Positions 21,546 to 33,326 of a stretch of DNA of 64,000 nt are shown here, one piece after another; positions within the stretch are counted from its first letter, which is position 1, and every line of letters starts with the position of its first letter. The position numbers and the translations under genes were made by a program. This stretch comes from Strobilurus pachycystidiatus (Eukaryota > Basidiomycota > Agaricomycetes > Agaricales > Physalacriaceae), in NCBI GenBank assembly GCA_019915135.1, contig JAHLMK010000011.1, positions 1,240,001-1,304,000 of the forward strand. The letters run 5' to 3'. Under the pieces are notes generated by a model. It did not search any database. It saw only the letters and a list, made by a program, of their open reading frames with translations, and was not told the origin of the DNA.

Positions 21546-22844
21546 ATGACTGTCGCCGAGCTCATACACGAGCTTCAATCCCAGCCAAGCAGGGACTCGG
21601 TCGCGTCCGAGCTCGAAGGCAGGTGCAGCGCCCTAGCAGACCCGCATTCCTAATGGTCGGATCTAGTTCTGGAATCCATATACGGGTCCGACTGCATTCG
21701 GGCCTGGAAACCAGACGGGAAGCCCAACAGGGCCCCCCATGATGGCACAGTGAGGTACGAAGTCTCATTGAGGTGAGCTCGGTTTCTCGAACGGACACAG
21801 CCAATTGATCAAGCGCAAGTTTCCCTCCTCCACATGACGAGGTTTCCATCAAGGTCCTCGTGTCTCTGTCTTCGTCGTATCCAGAATCTGTACCGCCTCA
21901 GCTCCAGCTGCTCTCGCGATACATTGGCCCGTACGGTGCTGACTCGGTCCTCTTTGGCTCCGTTTTGAAAACCTTCATCTCTGTGAACGGCGTGGAGTGG
22001 TCCCCTGATCTTGTCTGTGTATTCGACGGCCTTCAAAATGTCCTCGATCGCTGCGTGGAATGGTACCAAGATCATCTAAGCACCGACCAGGCTGGGGAAC
22101 TACTGCGCGAAGACGAAAAGGAACACACAGTCAGCAACCCTATACAAGTCATATCAGACCCGGCCGCCACCTCTCAAGATGCGCATGTCTCCAGCTCTTT
22201 GGAGATGGGTCCACACGGCGCAGCCTCGTCGTCCCATGATGGTCTCGCCCTGCCAGCTGGTATTCGCATATTTGAGGCTGAGCCAATCACTGACCGCAAG
22301 AGCGCGTTCGTCGGGAGGGCTTGCGCGATAACAGATCCAGACCAGGTCCGCCGCTCCCCGAACTTTTATTGGTCACCCTCGGATCCTTGAAACGCCCAGG
22401 TACCACTTATCCTCTCCCACCTATCAGCGGACAGACGGATCGCCCGTGCTGCACATCCTATAATCAATGCATGGCGATGTCAGGCTGGAAATGTTCTTCA
22501 CCAAGGTATTCAATTACATGAGGGAACGCCGAACGCAATCGACATTGACGATATTCCAGACAATGACGACGACGGAGAAACCGCTGCTGGAGGTCGCCTA
22601 GCCCACTTGCTTCAAATCCTTGTGCGTGAACTGCATTCTTTTCGGTTTGAAAGGCTGATTCTTGTCGAATACTAACCAGGAGGTCAATAATGTTCTTGTC
22701 GTCGTGACCAGATATTTCGGAGGCATCCATCTTGGCCCTGACCGCTTCAAGCATATCAATCAGGCTGCTCGGAACGCTCTGGAAATTGGTGGTTTTCTCG
22801 ATAGCCCAGAGGTTTCGCAAAAATCAAGAGGTCGAAAGCATTAG
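21546..22844 (+). CDS. YIH1: YIH1/IMPACT homologue (RWD plus UPF0029 domain)
   Basis: Six exons, about 340 residues. N-terminal RWD domain: SELEVLESIYGSDCIRAW, VRYEVSLSFPPPHDEVSIKV, SSYPESVPPQLQLLSRYIG, EWYQDHL. C-terminal IMPACT domain: FEAEPITDRKSAFVGRACAI, VPLILSHLSADRRIARAAHP, and the hallmark NNVLVVVTRYFGGIHLGPDRF. Yih1/IMPACT binds Gcn1 through its RWD domain and thereby prevents activation of the kinase Gcn2, damping the amino-acid starvation response. The first intron (21619-21666, 48 bp, CTAAT branch) begins with GC: GAA G then GCAGGT; the nearby GT at 21623 leads to a frameshift and stop, while the GC donor gives the conserved LEVLESIYG. The ATG at 21546 is the only in-frame start. 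Neighbouring Zn2Cys6 factor lies head to head. Confidence 0.9.
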
Positions 22845-23474
22845 TGAACGTTCGTACCTGCTCGCTCAGGTCGTGACTCTCCACAACGTATGATCTGGTC
22901 TATGTGATCACATACGTTACTACACATACTCGAAAGCATCCATCTGAACGTGCTTCAGGGACTCGATCCAGCAACGATGCTTCTCTCCCAACCAAAAAAA
23001 ATCACAGCTTGAGCCTCTGGGTATGGGTGACACATTGTTCAAAGACTTTCGTCCATAGTCGGTTGGTCAGCGATAAATCTGGATGTGGGATCCTGAACGT
23101 TGACACAATGTTGTAACTTTGAGAGAGAACCGTCGTCCCCAGCAAGTGCTTCCGCTTCGCCGGGCGAGGACAGCCAGCCAGAAAATCACTTTGCTCGCTA
23201 AAGGCACAAATCGCACCTTCAGGGTCCCCAGAGGTGGCGCAATTGTATCGCTGGAAATGCTGCACCTCCTCTATCCTGTTACTGAATATAGAGACAAGAT
23301 GGAAGAAGATGGATGAAAGGTTTCCTGTGTCTCGAGGAAGGTCTGATATGGGAATTATATGAAACTGTCGAAAGAAGGTGAAGCTTAGCCGAACCAGTAA
23401 AACCTCACAGAGCGACTGTCTCAACGAAGGTAATAGACAACGAGAATAGTCCCAGAACGAGAGCTGTAAGATTA
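22845..23474. other. Intergenic, no feature seen
   Basis: 630 bp between the convergent ends of YIH1 and the UTP8-like gene. Contains only short frames on both strands (for example 23002-23424 minus) with no family resemblance or splice logic; presumably the two 3' untranslated regions. Confidence 0.5.
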
Positions 23475-26034
23475 TTATAGCACGAGCCGTTCAATCTGAT
23501 ACACCCCGATAGCACCCGCTGCCTGTTCTTGTGCCATCTTGCTCCGTTGTCGCCAGTCCGCCAACTCCTCCTTCCCATGCTCGCTTGCTTTGAGAGTTTT
23601 TATTTGCGCCTTCACGAATGTCTCCAGGGAGCCACGAAGCTGTTCTGTTTCGTCAACGACGCGTATCTCGCTCTCGATCTTCCACGAGAGATGACGAAGG
23701 AGGCGGTGGGCAGGTGGATGCTGTAACAATGCCAATAAAGACGAGTCCATGATAGCCTGGATGAAGGTCACGATCTAGAGAAGAAGTTAGAGTCACGACG
23801 GGCTCGACGTTACGAAGATGTGTACCTCGTTGACAGACGGAAGATCGCTACTCTTCGACGAAGACAGTGACGATGCTGTGGGGCTCAGAACATACACTCC
23901 GGCCGTATTCTGCTCCAGGGCCCTTTTGTTGGGCAGCAAGCTCAACTCACGGCCGCACCACTGCCCGAGCCACGAATCCAAGACTTCCAACACGCGGACA
24001 ATGTCCACCGCCTCGGGCAAGCATCGGCGCAAGGCCGTACGGAGTGCTACGGGAGAGCAAGTGTATCCGACGGAAAGTCGTAAGAATTCGGACAACGTCG
24101 GGGCGTCGGGCGTCACGCTATCAACCTCCATGGCATCTGCAGGTGCTTCGCGGCCCACGACGTGTCGGAGGCAGTCAATGATTTCGACTTCTAGAAGGTC
24201 GGTAACCTTCTTGAGAGATAGGCGTATTGAGGTCTGGCAGAAATGTGAGTGCGACGTAGACGTAATAGGGTGGGGAACAAGTACCCAGTCATTCCTCATT
24301 CGAAGTAGGCTGAGATATCCGGTATCGACCATGCTAGCACTGACAACCCCAAGTTCCAACAAATGCCGAACCACGTCTGATGAATATGGAAAATTCGTCG
24401 GTTTTGCTGGCTGGAGGGTCACGACAAGAAGCTCTTTCACGAACGCATGCCCGTAAGATGTCTATGAACAACGATCAGCATTGCATTCAGAGAATAGAAC
24501 AGATATGTACCCGCATAGTATTCTTCTTGTCATGTTTTACCCAAGCAAAAAAGGCTTGACTGGCACTCTGTGGTCTACGCTGCTCCATAGCTGAACGCAT
24601 CTCCTTCAAGAGCTTTTGTTGAGGCGTATCGAACTGGCTGGTTGGGGACGACATTGGCGCCTTCAGCCAAGGGGCCGTGGCAGCTGCTCTTCCCATAGCA
24701 GCAGCGATCGTGGACGAGGAGGGTACAACGAGAGGCGCAACAAAGATGCTTGATCTCGCAGGTGATTTGGCATCTGCAGAGGCTGGAGATGGCGAAACAA
24801 CCAAGATTGCTTCGGCGGACGATTGGCTAGCGGAGGCCACAAGAGTGAGAAAAAAGTTCGTTCCAGAACCTTCCGGTACGTCCAGGCTTTGTGATGCCAG
24901 CACAACAGAGAAACGCATGTCCCATATGAGCAAAGTAATCTTTTGCTGGAACAGTCCACATAACAATACGAAGGAGGAATGAAGTGAGAGGAGTGAGAGG
25001 GCAGAGAGGGAGGTAACGGAGACTGGAGTTGAAATGGAAGACAGCTCAATGAATGAGCTCGACGAAGACGTTCTGAGTTGATAGGAATACAACTCGTTTG
25101 TGCGTGCTGTAAATATCCGTCAGACGAGTGGTAAATTTGACGCGAAACGGACGTGCAAACAACGGCCAAGTAGCCAGAGGCATTGCAGGAGACATCGCAC
25201 ATGTCCTAATTGACTGGAATGAGCAAAATGGATTAGGAGAAAGGCCAATACTTTACAGATGGTAATGAACATGTCCCCAAATCGCTCAAGGATTTATCTG
25301 CCGCGACGGACAGAACTCGAACATGATTTGAATTTTTTGAGGACTCCACCAATACGAGGCATGCTGTTCCAGAGCTCGAAAAGGTGCAGTCTGAACTTGA
25401 GAAGCAGAATGCTCGAGTGATGGTAGAAGCCGAAGAAGCCGCCTCGTGCGTTCTCTGTACTGCGAGTTCGTGGTCAAGAAGTACGACGGAGCCATTGATA
25501 GCGACTGCAATCAATTGCTGCGCCTGATGGTGTAATGAATGTATCTCATGCGGCAGCTAGTAGATGCTCAATTAGCGTAGATCAGAGTGAAGATAGAAGT
25601 AGACGCACTGTCACAGTTTTTTTGCTACCAGTAGCGGCCGTCGTATCTTTCCAGGACCATATTGTGTGGTTTTCCTCGTTCCGTGGCAGATCAGAAGCAG
25701 AGGCAATGACCGCGTATGTTGTGTAGTCCTCGGCATTACACCGTGTTATTGGCGGACACGAGAAGGTCGTCGAGGGACCAAGCGTATGCGATATTACAGG
25801 ATGCAGCGTAGACACCTGAGTAGATAGATCAGCAAGATAGACACACACAGACGGGCGAGAAGAACATACATCAAGAATGTGTACCCCGTCTCCCTGCGCC
25901 GCTACGGTGACAAAGCCGTCGGCACTGGTGGACGCTGATGCATGGGACGCGTAAACAAGTGCCTTCGCTTTTTGGAATCGCCGCGAATTTGAGTAGGACT
26001 GTAACACGAATGGATCTTGTATTGAGGATTCCAT
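23475..26034 (-). CDS. UTP8-like U3 snoRNP (small-subunit processome) protein
   Basis: Seven exons, about 745 residues. The N-terminal two thirds are beta-propeller-like strands: FVTVAAQGDGVHILDVSTLH, TVTLPHEIHSLHHQ, QLIAVAINGSVVLLDHELAV, ACLVLVESSKN, GYLAVVCTSVSRQIY, KITLLIWDMRFSVVLASQSL. An Ala/Ser-rich linker (residues about 400 to 450) leads to an all-helical C-terminus (VKELLVVTLQ..., VVRHLLELGVVSASMVDTGY, DLLEVEIIDCLRHVV, IVRVLEVLDSWLGQW) that ends in a coiled coil. This order agrees with Utp8, part of the t-UTP/UTP-A complex that binds nascent pre-rRNA. The family is poorly conserved in sequence, so the assignment is by architecture and moderate motif likeness. The splice after IYHS (53-bp intron, AACTCAG acceptor) was chosen because it joins two propeller frames. 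Confidence 0.65.
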
Positions 26035-26472
26035 CGACGTGATAATTTTTTGCCAAGATGCGGATGTCCGGTCCGGTACTTTTCATTCACTCGATCGCCT
26101 TTTCCTAATTCGATTTCTACCGCCACCCGACTTGCGACGCCTCTCTGAGGCCCACTGCTCGTTATAAAGATATGCCTCTGATGGCCTGCTTATATGCTCT
26201 TGCGGCGTGTATCTCCGCTCTCTCACTCAGTCACTGGCTGCTAGCGTCACTTGGCTAGTCACTTGGGGTAGTCAAGAACTCGTACCACCTCATAACAGCG
26301 CCAGTGATGTCCATGCACCATATCAGTTCACGTCGGTAGTTTTACCCGGTCTGCAAAAAGGGTAGCGAGTTTTTCCTACCAACACCAGCTTCCTGAATGG
26401 GCTGAACTAGGCGAACAATGCGGGCCACATCAGGGTCCTCGTCAGTCCACAATGGTAAAGACCATCCATGCC

Positions 26473-26493
26473 CACGTGCAGGCCAGTATATAA
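26473..26493 (+). promoter_or_regulatory. E-box plus TATA box upstream of 26555 gene
   Basis: CACGTG at 26473-26478 and TATATAA at 26487-26493, 62 to 82 bp before the ATG at 26555. They lie in the 520-bp space shared head to head with the UTP8-like gene, which otherwise shows no structure. Core-promoter role inferred from spacing. Confidence 0.45.
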
Positions 26494-26554
26494 CTCTGCC
26501 TGTTTTCTATGCTCTCTTCAGACTCTCGCAGCGAATAGTGTCCGAACCAGCAAC

Positions 26555-28113
26555 ATGCCTCCATCCAAATCCCAACTCGGCCGCAACTATCTCGACTCCT
26601 GCGCTCGCTATCAGGCTGTCATACCGGGTGTACATCGCAAAACATCGATCATCTTCATAACAGTGGAACCAAAACGTTTTGACCTGGTCGTTGAACGCAT
26701 CTTTCTCCAGATTGACCGGTATGTCCACATTGTCAGCTCATAGTCTCGAACTGACGAAATTTGCTCGGAAGAGTGTTCACTCGCCAGATGCCAGCCTCCA
26801 TCACCAACATGCCAACCCGGGATCTTACCCGCCAGCAACTTGAAACCTTCAAATGGACTATTCGTTTAGAGGAGGACTACATCTACGAATCCATATTCTT
26901 CATCACCAAAAAGTTCTCCCACTCCGATGCCCCTTGCGACATCCCCGTCCACAAACGTCGCGACCTCCTCATTTCTGAACCATGGATCGCCCCCTCCTCC
27001 GTGCGCGCCGATCGCGTACGCTGTGCCGGGTGCAACCACAGGATTTTATTCGAGCACCCGTTCAGCCTATTGGAATGGGTCGCGCATCGGGACATCTGCC
27101 AGGGAATCGAGTACCATATCATGCATGCCGTGTTCACAGACTGGGCCGACGCGACGGACGAGGATGATGAGGATATTCCGGAAGAAATATGGGACATGCC
27201 GTACCACTCTGTTGTTCAGACGTACCATTATCCTCTGCGATATGTGCGGATGCCTGACGAGGACGACGAAGATGCGGACTATCTTGGCTCGGATACGCTT
27301 AGTTGCGGGAGCTCGGAACTTTGGGACGACGAGGAGGCGTCTGAGTCTCCTGAGTCTATCGTGTTTGGAGAGCTTGAGGATATTCTCCTTGACGAGCTGG
27401 AGGAGGAACTGCGGTCTGCGGAGGTTGCGGTGTTTGGTGAACTGGTGCCAAGTGTGATGGATGAGGAGGACAGCTCTGTCATCCAGAATCATTCTGGTGG
27501 CGAACAGACGTCCGAACAAACTTCCGATGACCAGTATACCTCCTCCGTTTATCCTCAGCCCACTTTGGAACGTCCTCCGACTCCAGAGGACACTTCTGAC
27601 GATGAGGATGGACACTCAGACGGCTCAGACACACCCTCTGAGTCAGAATCCGACCGAGACGACGACGACGACGACTCTGCCTCCGATAGCTTTGACTCTT
27701 CTCCTCCCGCAGGCTCTCCCTCCCCATCTTTATCGCCCACCCATCCGTCTTCTTCTGATGACGAAGAAGACGCGCCACCCAGATGGCACACACCCGCCGC
27801 TTACCATCCAGGGTATTATGACGGCCTGGACGATGATTCTGAAGTTGAAGTTGGAGAAGAGGAGGCCGACGAAGAGGACGTGCGGTATATCTCCTATGAG
27901 GAGCACTTGCGGTTGTGGGATGAGAAGCACCCTAAACTAGAAACTAAGTCAGAGGTTACACTTGGCCAGGACGCTGAAGATGAAGTCTTCCCTTTGGTGG
28001 ATCAGCCCGAGTTGCTGTTTGGCGCCCTCGTTGAGGAAGCAGGTCTGTATGACTTCGAGTTCTTGGTTCGTCGTCGTCTCTCTCATTCTATCACATGCTC
28101 ATCGTATGCATAG
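26555..28113 (+). CDS. Large acidic protein with Cys/His motif, function unknown
   Basis: Two exons (26555-26718, 26772-28113; 53-bp intron) give about 500 residues. The N-terminal 150 residues are globular (YLDSCARYQAVIPGVHRKTS, FDLVVERIFLQIDR, LEEDYIYESIFFITKKFSHS) with a possible zinc-binding element CAGC...HRDIC around residues 155-180. From there on the protein is extraordinarily acidic: repeated DED, SDDED, DDDDDD and Ser/Pro-rich blocks, ending in EEHLRLWDEKHPK and DFEFLVRRRL. Such low-complexity acidic tails occur in histone chaperones and nucleolar proteins, but nothing assigns this one. The join CG|A GTG restores a continuous frame and removes the stop after DRYVHIVSS. TATA box at 26487 fits this start. 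Confidence 0.65.
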
Positions 28114-28432
28114 ACACTCAACCATTTCTCTGACTGATTCTCCATATACTTTGTACACGGTTAGCGCAAGAGAAATACATCGGAAATGTATCAACCGTTG
28201 GTATATATGTAAAGAATGTAGCTGCAGCATCAAGCTCACCAAACGACTCCGTCCAAACAAGCTGAATAACTGCATATATATCTCGTATATGTCTATATAG
28301 CCCTCTTTGTCTGGCAGTGCCTGAGTTGGACTTGAGCGAATTTGGGCGGACGAACGGGACGAACTTGGGTGATTTACCTTATTTAGTAATTACCGACCTT
28401 TGTTCTTGCCATCATCTTCGTCTCTGCTCGCC
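28114..28432. other. Intergenic, fragment resembling the CACTTG-rich insertions
   Basis: 319 bp between two + strand genes. Around 28330-28365 the sequence GGACTTGAGCGAATTTGG recalls the ACTTGAGCGAACTTTG motif at about 911-926 in the 1.3-kb insertion; this is weak and may be chance. Nothing else seen. Confidence 0.3.
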
Positions 28433-29709
28433 ATGTCGCTCAGCGTCAGGGAGTACAAATATACCCAGGAGATATCCCAGATGGTAGGAAATATACTCTC
28501 TGGGCTTTCTGCTGACTCAAAGTGGCGCAGATGTTCGTCTTTGGGGAGGTGCAAGAGCCTCACATGGATACTGTCAATCTCGTTGAAGATATTGTGCGCG
28601 GACAACTCATAGAACTGGCAAGTTGAACAACACTCGTCAACTTGCTTAACTTACAGGCGCTCAGATTGTTCAAGCTCGAGCATTGGCTGTAAGGAGAGGG
28701 GCACGATACCTAACCGCTGAGGACCTTATATTCCTCATCCGCCATGACCGTGCCAAAGTCAACCGACTGCGGACCTACCTCTCCTGGAAAGATGTACGCA
28801 AACACGCGAAGGATTCTGGAGGCGATGGTGGAGGTGGTGTCGAAGTGGAGACCTTGGAAGACGGTGCAGATGGTACGCCAACAGTAAACGCGCTGTATCG
28901 TGCACTGCACTGACACTCTGCCAGACAAGTTGACGGCAAAGGCGCACCGGATTAGAATAAAGCTGCCTTGGGAAATCACTACTATGTACTCGGAGGTCCT
29001 GAAAAGAAGCGGGCACGACTCGGATGGCGAAGAAGATGAAGATGATATTGAAGCTCACGAAGCGTCTATTCAGCGACTCAAGGCAAGTGAAAGTTACTGC
29101 AATGAGTTTGTTATATATCTAACAATGTTCTTAGGAAGCTGATGACGCGACGCGACAAATGACACGAGAAGAGTATCAGCATTACTCTGACTGTCGGCAG
29201 GCTTCATTCACTTATCGCAAGGGTATGCCTTGTCTCTTCTCCTCGTGATACCCCTGAACTCACAGTTCCCAGCGAAACGTTTCCGCGAATTCCTCAACCT
29301 CCCTCCACACCTCGACCTGAAAGCAAACGACGACACTGTCGATATCGTGGGATTCCTCGCCTTCGAGATGGTCCGTTCCCTCACCCTCGCCGGTCTGGCC
29401 GTCAAAAAGTCCTTGGAAGAGGCGTATCTTCTTGATGAGTACACCTCGCCTCTCATGGGCAAACGCAAGGCCAACAGCATAGGCGGCGTAGCTGAGAAGA
29501 GGCGACGCGAAGACTCGCCTGATCTAGATGAATACACTCTGCCCGTCAACTCCTTGTTCCTTCCACCGCCTGAGGCGCGTACCGCTATTCAACCTGAGCA
29601 TATTCAGGACGCATTCTCGCGCATGCAGGGCGATTGGTCGCATCATCGTTCGGCGGGCATACACAACTGGCGCGGAGGACTAGTTCGCACAAGAGTAACC
29701 TTGATCTGA
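28433..29709 (+). CDS. SPT3: SAGA complex subunit SPT3
   Basis: Six exons, 340 residues. N-terminal histone fold MSLSVREYKYTQEISQMMFV then FGEVQEPHMDTVNLVEDIV, RGQLIELIVQARALAVRRGA, and the near-invariant IFLIRHDRAKVNRLRTYLSW KDVRKHAKD. C-terminal second fold pair: RIRIKLPWEITTMY, ATRQMTREEYQHYSDCRQAS FTYRKAKRFREFLNL, DDTVDIVGFLAFEMVRSLT. Spt3 presents TBP to promoters within SAGA. Two of five introns have GC donors: 28618-28664 (CTG|GCAAGT ... CTCAG) and 29083-29134 (AAG|GCAAGT ... TTAG). The first was fixed by alignment of the family motif VIE-LLQ...RGSR, which needs exactly this join; a GT at 28622 would leave a 35-bp intron. The last intron ends at TTCCCAG so that RKAKRFREF is restored. 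Converges with DDI1 at 123 bp. Confidence 0.95.
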
Positions 29710-29832
29710 TACTGTTGTATCACTGTTATATAGATATTTATTTTTTTGTCTGTTGTATTTTACTTACATCTCTACTACTAGCACTGTACAATAACCATCG
29801 ATCGTCACTTATGTTCATCCGAAGTGGGCCGT

Positions 29833-31374
29833 TTACATTGAGAATAATAGGGATGCAGCAACGTCGATGTTGCCACTAGCTGCGTCCAGGGTGCTGATGG
29901 CGGTCTGGCGGTCTGCACCGAGATCCATTAGAGTTTTGATATGTTGTTCAGAATGTCTTGATGACGGCGTCGCCTGAGGAGAAGGCTGCGAGGCAGGCAT
30001 GGGGGGCGCATTGCTCGTCGACGCGTGCGATCGCGTACCAGCCAAGGCAGCCTCCGCGTGAGCCTGTACAGGCAGCTCATGCTCCGACAAGAAGCGCACC
30101 TCGCGCCCCTTTATCCGCAGAACGTTCTTTTCCAAATCGATGCATGCCTGGTGCGCCTTGAGCATGTCCAGCCCGAACAGCAGGTCCACGTCGCGTGACT
30201 ATTCATGCCTTCTGTCAGACCGGATTGGAGGCGGAGAGGGAAAAGGGTTTCACCTCCATGACAGAGAAAGAGCAAGGAAGATAGAGATCTGCAACTTTGA
30301 GCTGGGCGCTGTGAACTTTGCCCAGGATCTTGGCCTCTCCAGCTCCGCGGGCGATTCCTGCGAAGCGATTGTCTACCAAGCGCATTATACTGGACAGGAG
30401 ATAAGAGTGATGAATGCACAAGTTCACGAACGACTTACTTGCACTTTTCCGCACAATCAGGACTCACTGAGACGCGTTCAAATTGGGGAAGCATCGCAGA
30501 GGGCAGACAACTCACTGATCGTCATCTGAGCACCGCTGTCAACGAACGCCTTGAGTTTGTATCCGTTGACTTCTACAGGTATACTTCCAGGCGGCATCAG
30601 TCCTGGTACATGAAAGTGAGAGAAGACGCACTAAAGCATGGTCACCCTGCCAAAGCTCTCAGGCGAATACTCCAGTGCATGTGCCATGTTCTCCTCCACG
30701 GCCTCGCGCCGGATGAGCTCCTCGATCTTGCGCTGCGCCTCGACGTCAAACGGATCGTCGTTGAGCTTGGCAATCTCGCGCTGACGCTCGAGGTCAGCCT
30801 CGTACCGCCGTTCCGCTGTCTGGTGCATGAATTGGCGGAAGCGCGCGGGGTCGTTGATGGCGGCGGCGAGGTCGGGTTGGGTCTGGAAAGGCGGATCAGA
30901 GGGCGCAGGGGAAGGAGGGCGGCCGACGCACGTCTCTCAGCTGTTGCATGAGGTTTGGATCGCCGAGGATTCGCAACCGCATAGTTTCTTCGTCCTGGCT
31001 GTATCCGTTGCCGGTCAAAGTAGCCCCGTCGATACACAGTAATCACGCACCCTCCGCCCATTTGCTGCTGCTGCTGCTGTTGCTGTGGCGCCCTGGCCTG
31101 GCGTCTGCTCACTAACAGCATTGCGTTGTCCGCCACTCCCAGCTGCACCATCGTAGCCTTCGGATCAGTCAACTGGCGGCCCTCGTACACCAGGATTTGG
31201 TCGGATTGCGGTATTCCGGACTAGAGGACCGCGCATGAAGCCAGCCGGACGAGGAACACGGGCAAAGACACATACATCCACCTCGAGCAGTGCGGTCACA
31301 TTCTCGAGCTCCATGTTCGGGTCAATCTCGACGACGAACGATTGGCCCATGTCGTTCACAAAGGTAAGCTGCAT
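29833..31374 (-). CDS. DDI1: DNA damage-inducible protein 1 (UBL-retropepsin-UBA shuttle)
   Basis: Eight exons, about 390 residues. Ubiquitin-like domain at the N-terminus ([20 protein letters not shown]...[14 protein letters not shown]), a short Gln run (about seven), a helical domain ([37 protein letters not shown]), the retropepsin-like aspartyl protease with active site [20 protein letters not shown] and [20 protein letters not shown], and a C-terminal UBA domain ([20 protein letters not shown]). Ddi1 is a cytosolic host shuttle and protease for highly ubiquitinated proteins; the protease fold is cellular, not viral. Introns sit inside the active-site region (after LY, TI and CN), so several alternative joins were rejected by the conserved sequence. 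Gln run coincides with the CTG repeats at about 31066-31086. Confidence 0.92.
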
Positions 31375-31721
31375 GGCGGCGGTCGGTGGGCGGTGGATGC
31401 GCCCAGAATGGTCGGGAGGTCGTGATGGTCAAAGGAAAGAGTTGCCGTGCCCCACGCGAAAACCGGCATAGCATGCAGAATGTCCTCGAACTTGCAAGTA
31501 CGAAATTCGGCGGCCCCGATACGGACATGATGATTCATTTTCAAGAGACGCGTCACCGCGACGCGTGTGTACTACTTACGTTGGGATATTGCAGTAGTTT
31601 CCGAAGTCTGGCGGGGATGATAATGTACTTCCATTTCATGGCCCACACTGCCATGTACCCTGGCAGCACATCTATTCCTTCCGAAGCCTAGTAGTAAGAT
31701 ATAGTAAGATACAAAGCAATG

Positions 31722-33050
31722 CTACCGATGCAGACGACTCCGTGCAAACGCAGAACTGAAAATCGATGACATCCAAAACAGAAACCAGAGGAGATACGGC
31801 AAAACTTACAAACGCGTCCCTCCTCTTATATTCGATTCCAAAGCACTCGCCAAATCAGACGCAGAAACGCTTGCATCTAGGAAAAGTGAATGAGATACGA
31901 ACACAGACACGGCGGCTCGCGTACCACTTGCAAGATCACTGAACCCAGAGCTAGAAGCGCGTGAGCCATGACTGCTGCCTTGCTCGCTCCATCCGTCCAG
32001 GTTCGTATACCGCCGCTGATGCGATTGACTGAGCACGCTCTTTGGCGACATACCGGGAGGGCTCCGACGCGTGGGCGAGTGTGGCTGGCTCTCCGGCAGA
32101 GGCGACGGTATGTCTGGAATAGAACCTTGCGGTGAGCTCGTGCTGGACAAGCTCTGGCTCCCACTGCGGTTCGAGTACGTCCCGGGCACAATCGAGTTGT
32201 ACAGCGGCGAAGAAACGCGCCCGCGGTCAACACCTTTACCCTTCTTGCTGACCAGACCCAACGCAGCCGGGGTCAGGCGTAGCTGCAGCTCCTTCAGCTG
32301 CTTCTCCAGGTGCGCCTGTTCTTCGTTCCGGCGCTCAGCTTCTTCCTGTCTGTCCAATTCTTCCTCGTCCGAGTCAGTGCTCCCCTCTGAAGACGATGGT
32401 GTTGGTGGACGCAATGGGAGAGCCGAACGAAAGGCAGGGCCTCCCTGTAGCGTCAGTGTGGAGGAAGACGAGGTTCGTTTAGGACGCGGTGAGTTGGCGC
32501 CGAGGGAGCTGAGACGTGCGCGTATCCCAAGGGGAGTCGAATTACGTCCTCCAGAGCCGGATAGGCGGATGCTTCCCGCCATTCTGCTGGCAGCACGCCC
32601 CGCGACGCTCTGCGGCGGCCCATCCATGAAGGGGAAGTCATCTCTGCCTGCAGAAGGCGACGTTGACGGCGTGACAATGCCCGGAATATTGCTGAGTCCT
32701 CTGAGCTCCTCCTGGAACCTGGCATGGACTCGGTACAGCAGGTACGGCAGAGGGACGTCCAGACGTTCCGCCAGCGATTTCCCTGGGCCTAGTCAGTCGC
32801 TGATCGGCCTCAGAGGTAGGGCAGAACACACAGTCCGTCTTGACACTGTCTCTGGTACGTGATTTCTCGATGACTTTCCACAAGATGTCGGCCTTTTCAG
32901 GCGTCCATTCTATCTGAGTATTTGTCAAACCCGTGTGCGGTGTCGGCGTCCAGAGCACGTACTCACGGAAGGCGGCTCGTCTGGCGGGTGTTCGGGACGG
33001 TTGTGCGGCAGACGGACGACAACACGGATTTGTGGGACATCGCCAGGCAT
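31722..33050 (-). CDS. ATG29: Autophagy protein ATG29
   Basis: Start ATG 33050: MPGDVPQIRVVVRLPHNRPE, then IEWTPEKADILWKVIEKSRT and DWKSLAERLDVPLPYLLYRV HARFQEELRGL, which is the Atg29 N-terminal domain with its expected spacing. Atg29 joins Atg17 and Atg31 to scaffold the phagophore assembly site in fungi. The remainder is a long Ser/Pro-rich disordered region with an acidic coiled coil (DSDEEELDRQEEAERRNEEQ AHLEKQLKELQLRL). Three introns are well supported; the second (48 bp) restores DWKSLAERL. The frame closes with TAA at 31806-31808, but this TAA is part of GTAAGT and a 54-bp intron ending TTTTCAG would give a 10-residue extension ending SRLHR at 31722; I use that end, with 31806 as the alternative. 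Divergent from the next gene. Confidence 0.85.
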
Positions 33051-33326
33051 TATGATTGTGGGCGGAAGGAAGTGGCGCCGTTTCCTCATTGGGAACGATC
33101 GGCATTTCGATCACCTGCAACTCGGAGTACATGCCAAATCCGGTGCATCACTTGTCCTCTTACCCTCAGCTCGCTCACGACCAATTCACGACGCCGGGTT
33201 CATTTCCTGAACAATAAGGCCTGCCTTGACCTTTTGCTGCTATCCTTGGCGACTGTGGTTGCATGACGCGAGAACAAAAGAAAGCCCTCTTATAACGACT
33301 TGCCACAGCCAGCGACGCCACTCAGC

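Noticed and set aside
20139..21578. Uninterrupted reading of the Zn2Cys6 gene to 20139
   Set aside because: The last 50 codons replace the conserved GRKPLSRR block with nonsense; two introns restore it, so the frame is not the gene end.
30505..30570. Retropepsin-like motif as sign of a retroelement
   Set aside because: It belongs to the cellular DDI1 gene flanked by UBL and UBA domains, not to a retrotransposon.
31066..31086. CTG repeat as a possible expansion locus
   Set aside because: Only about seven pure units within the DDI1 coding sequence; ordinary polyglutamine run.
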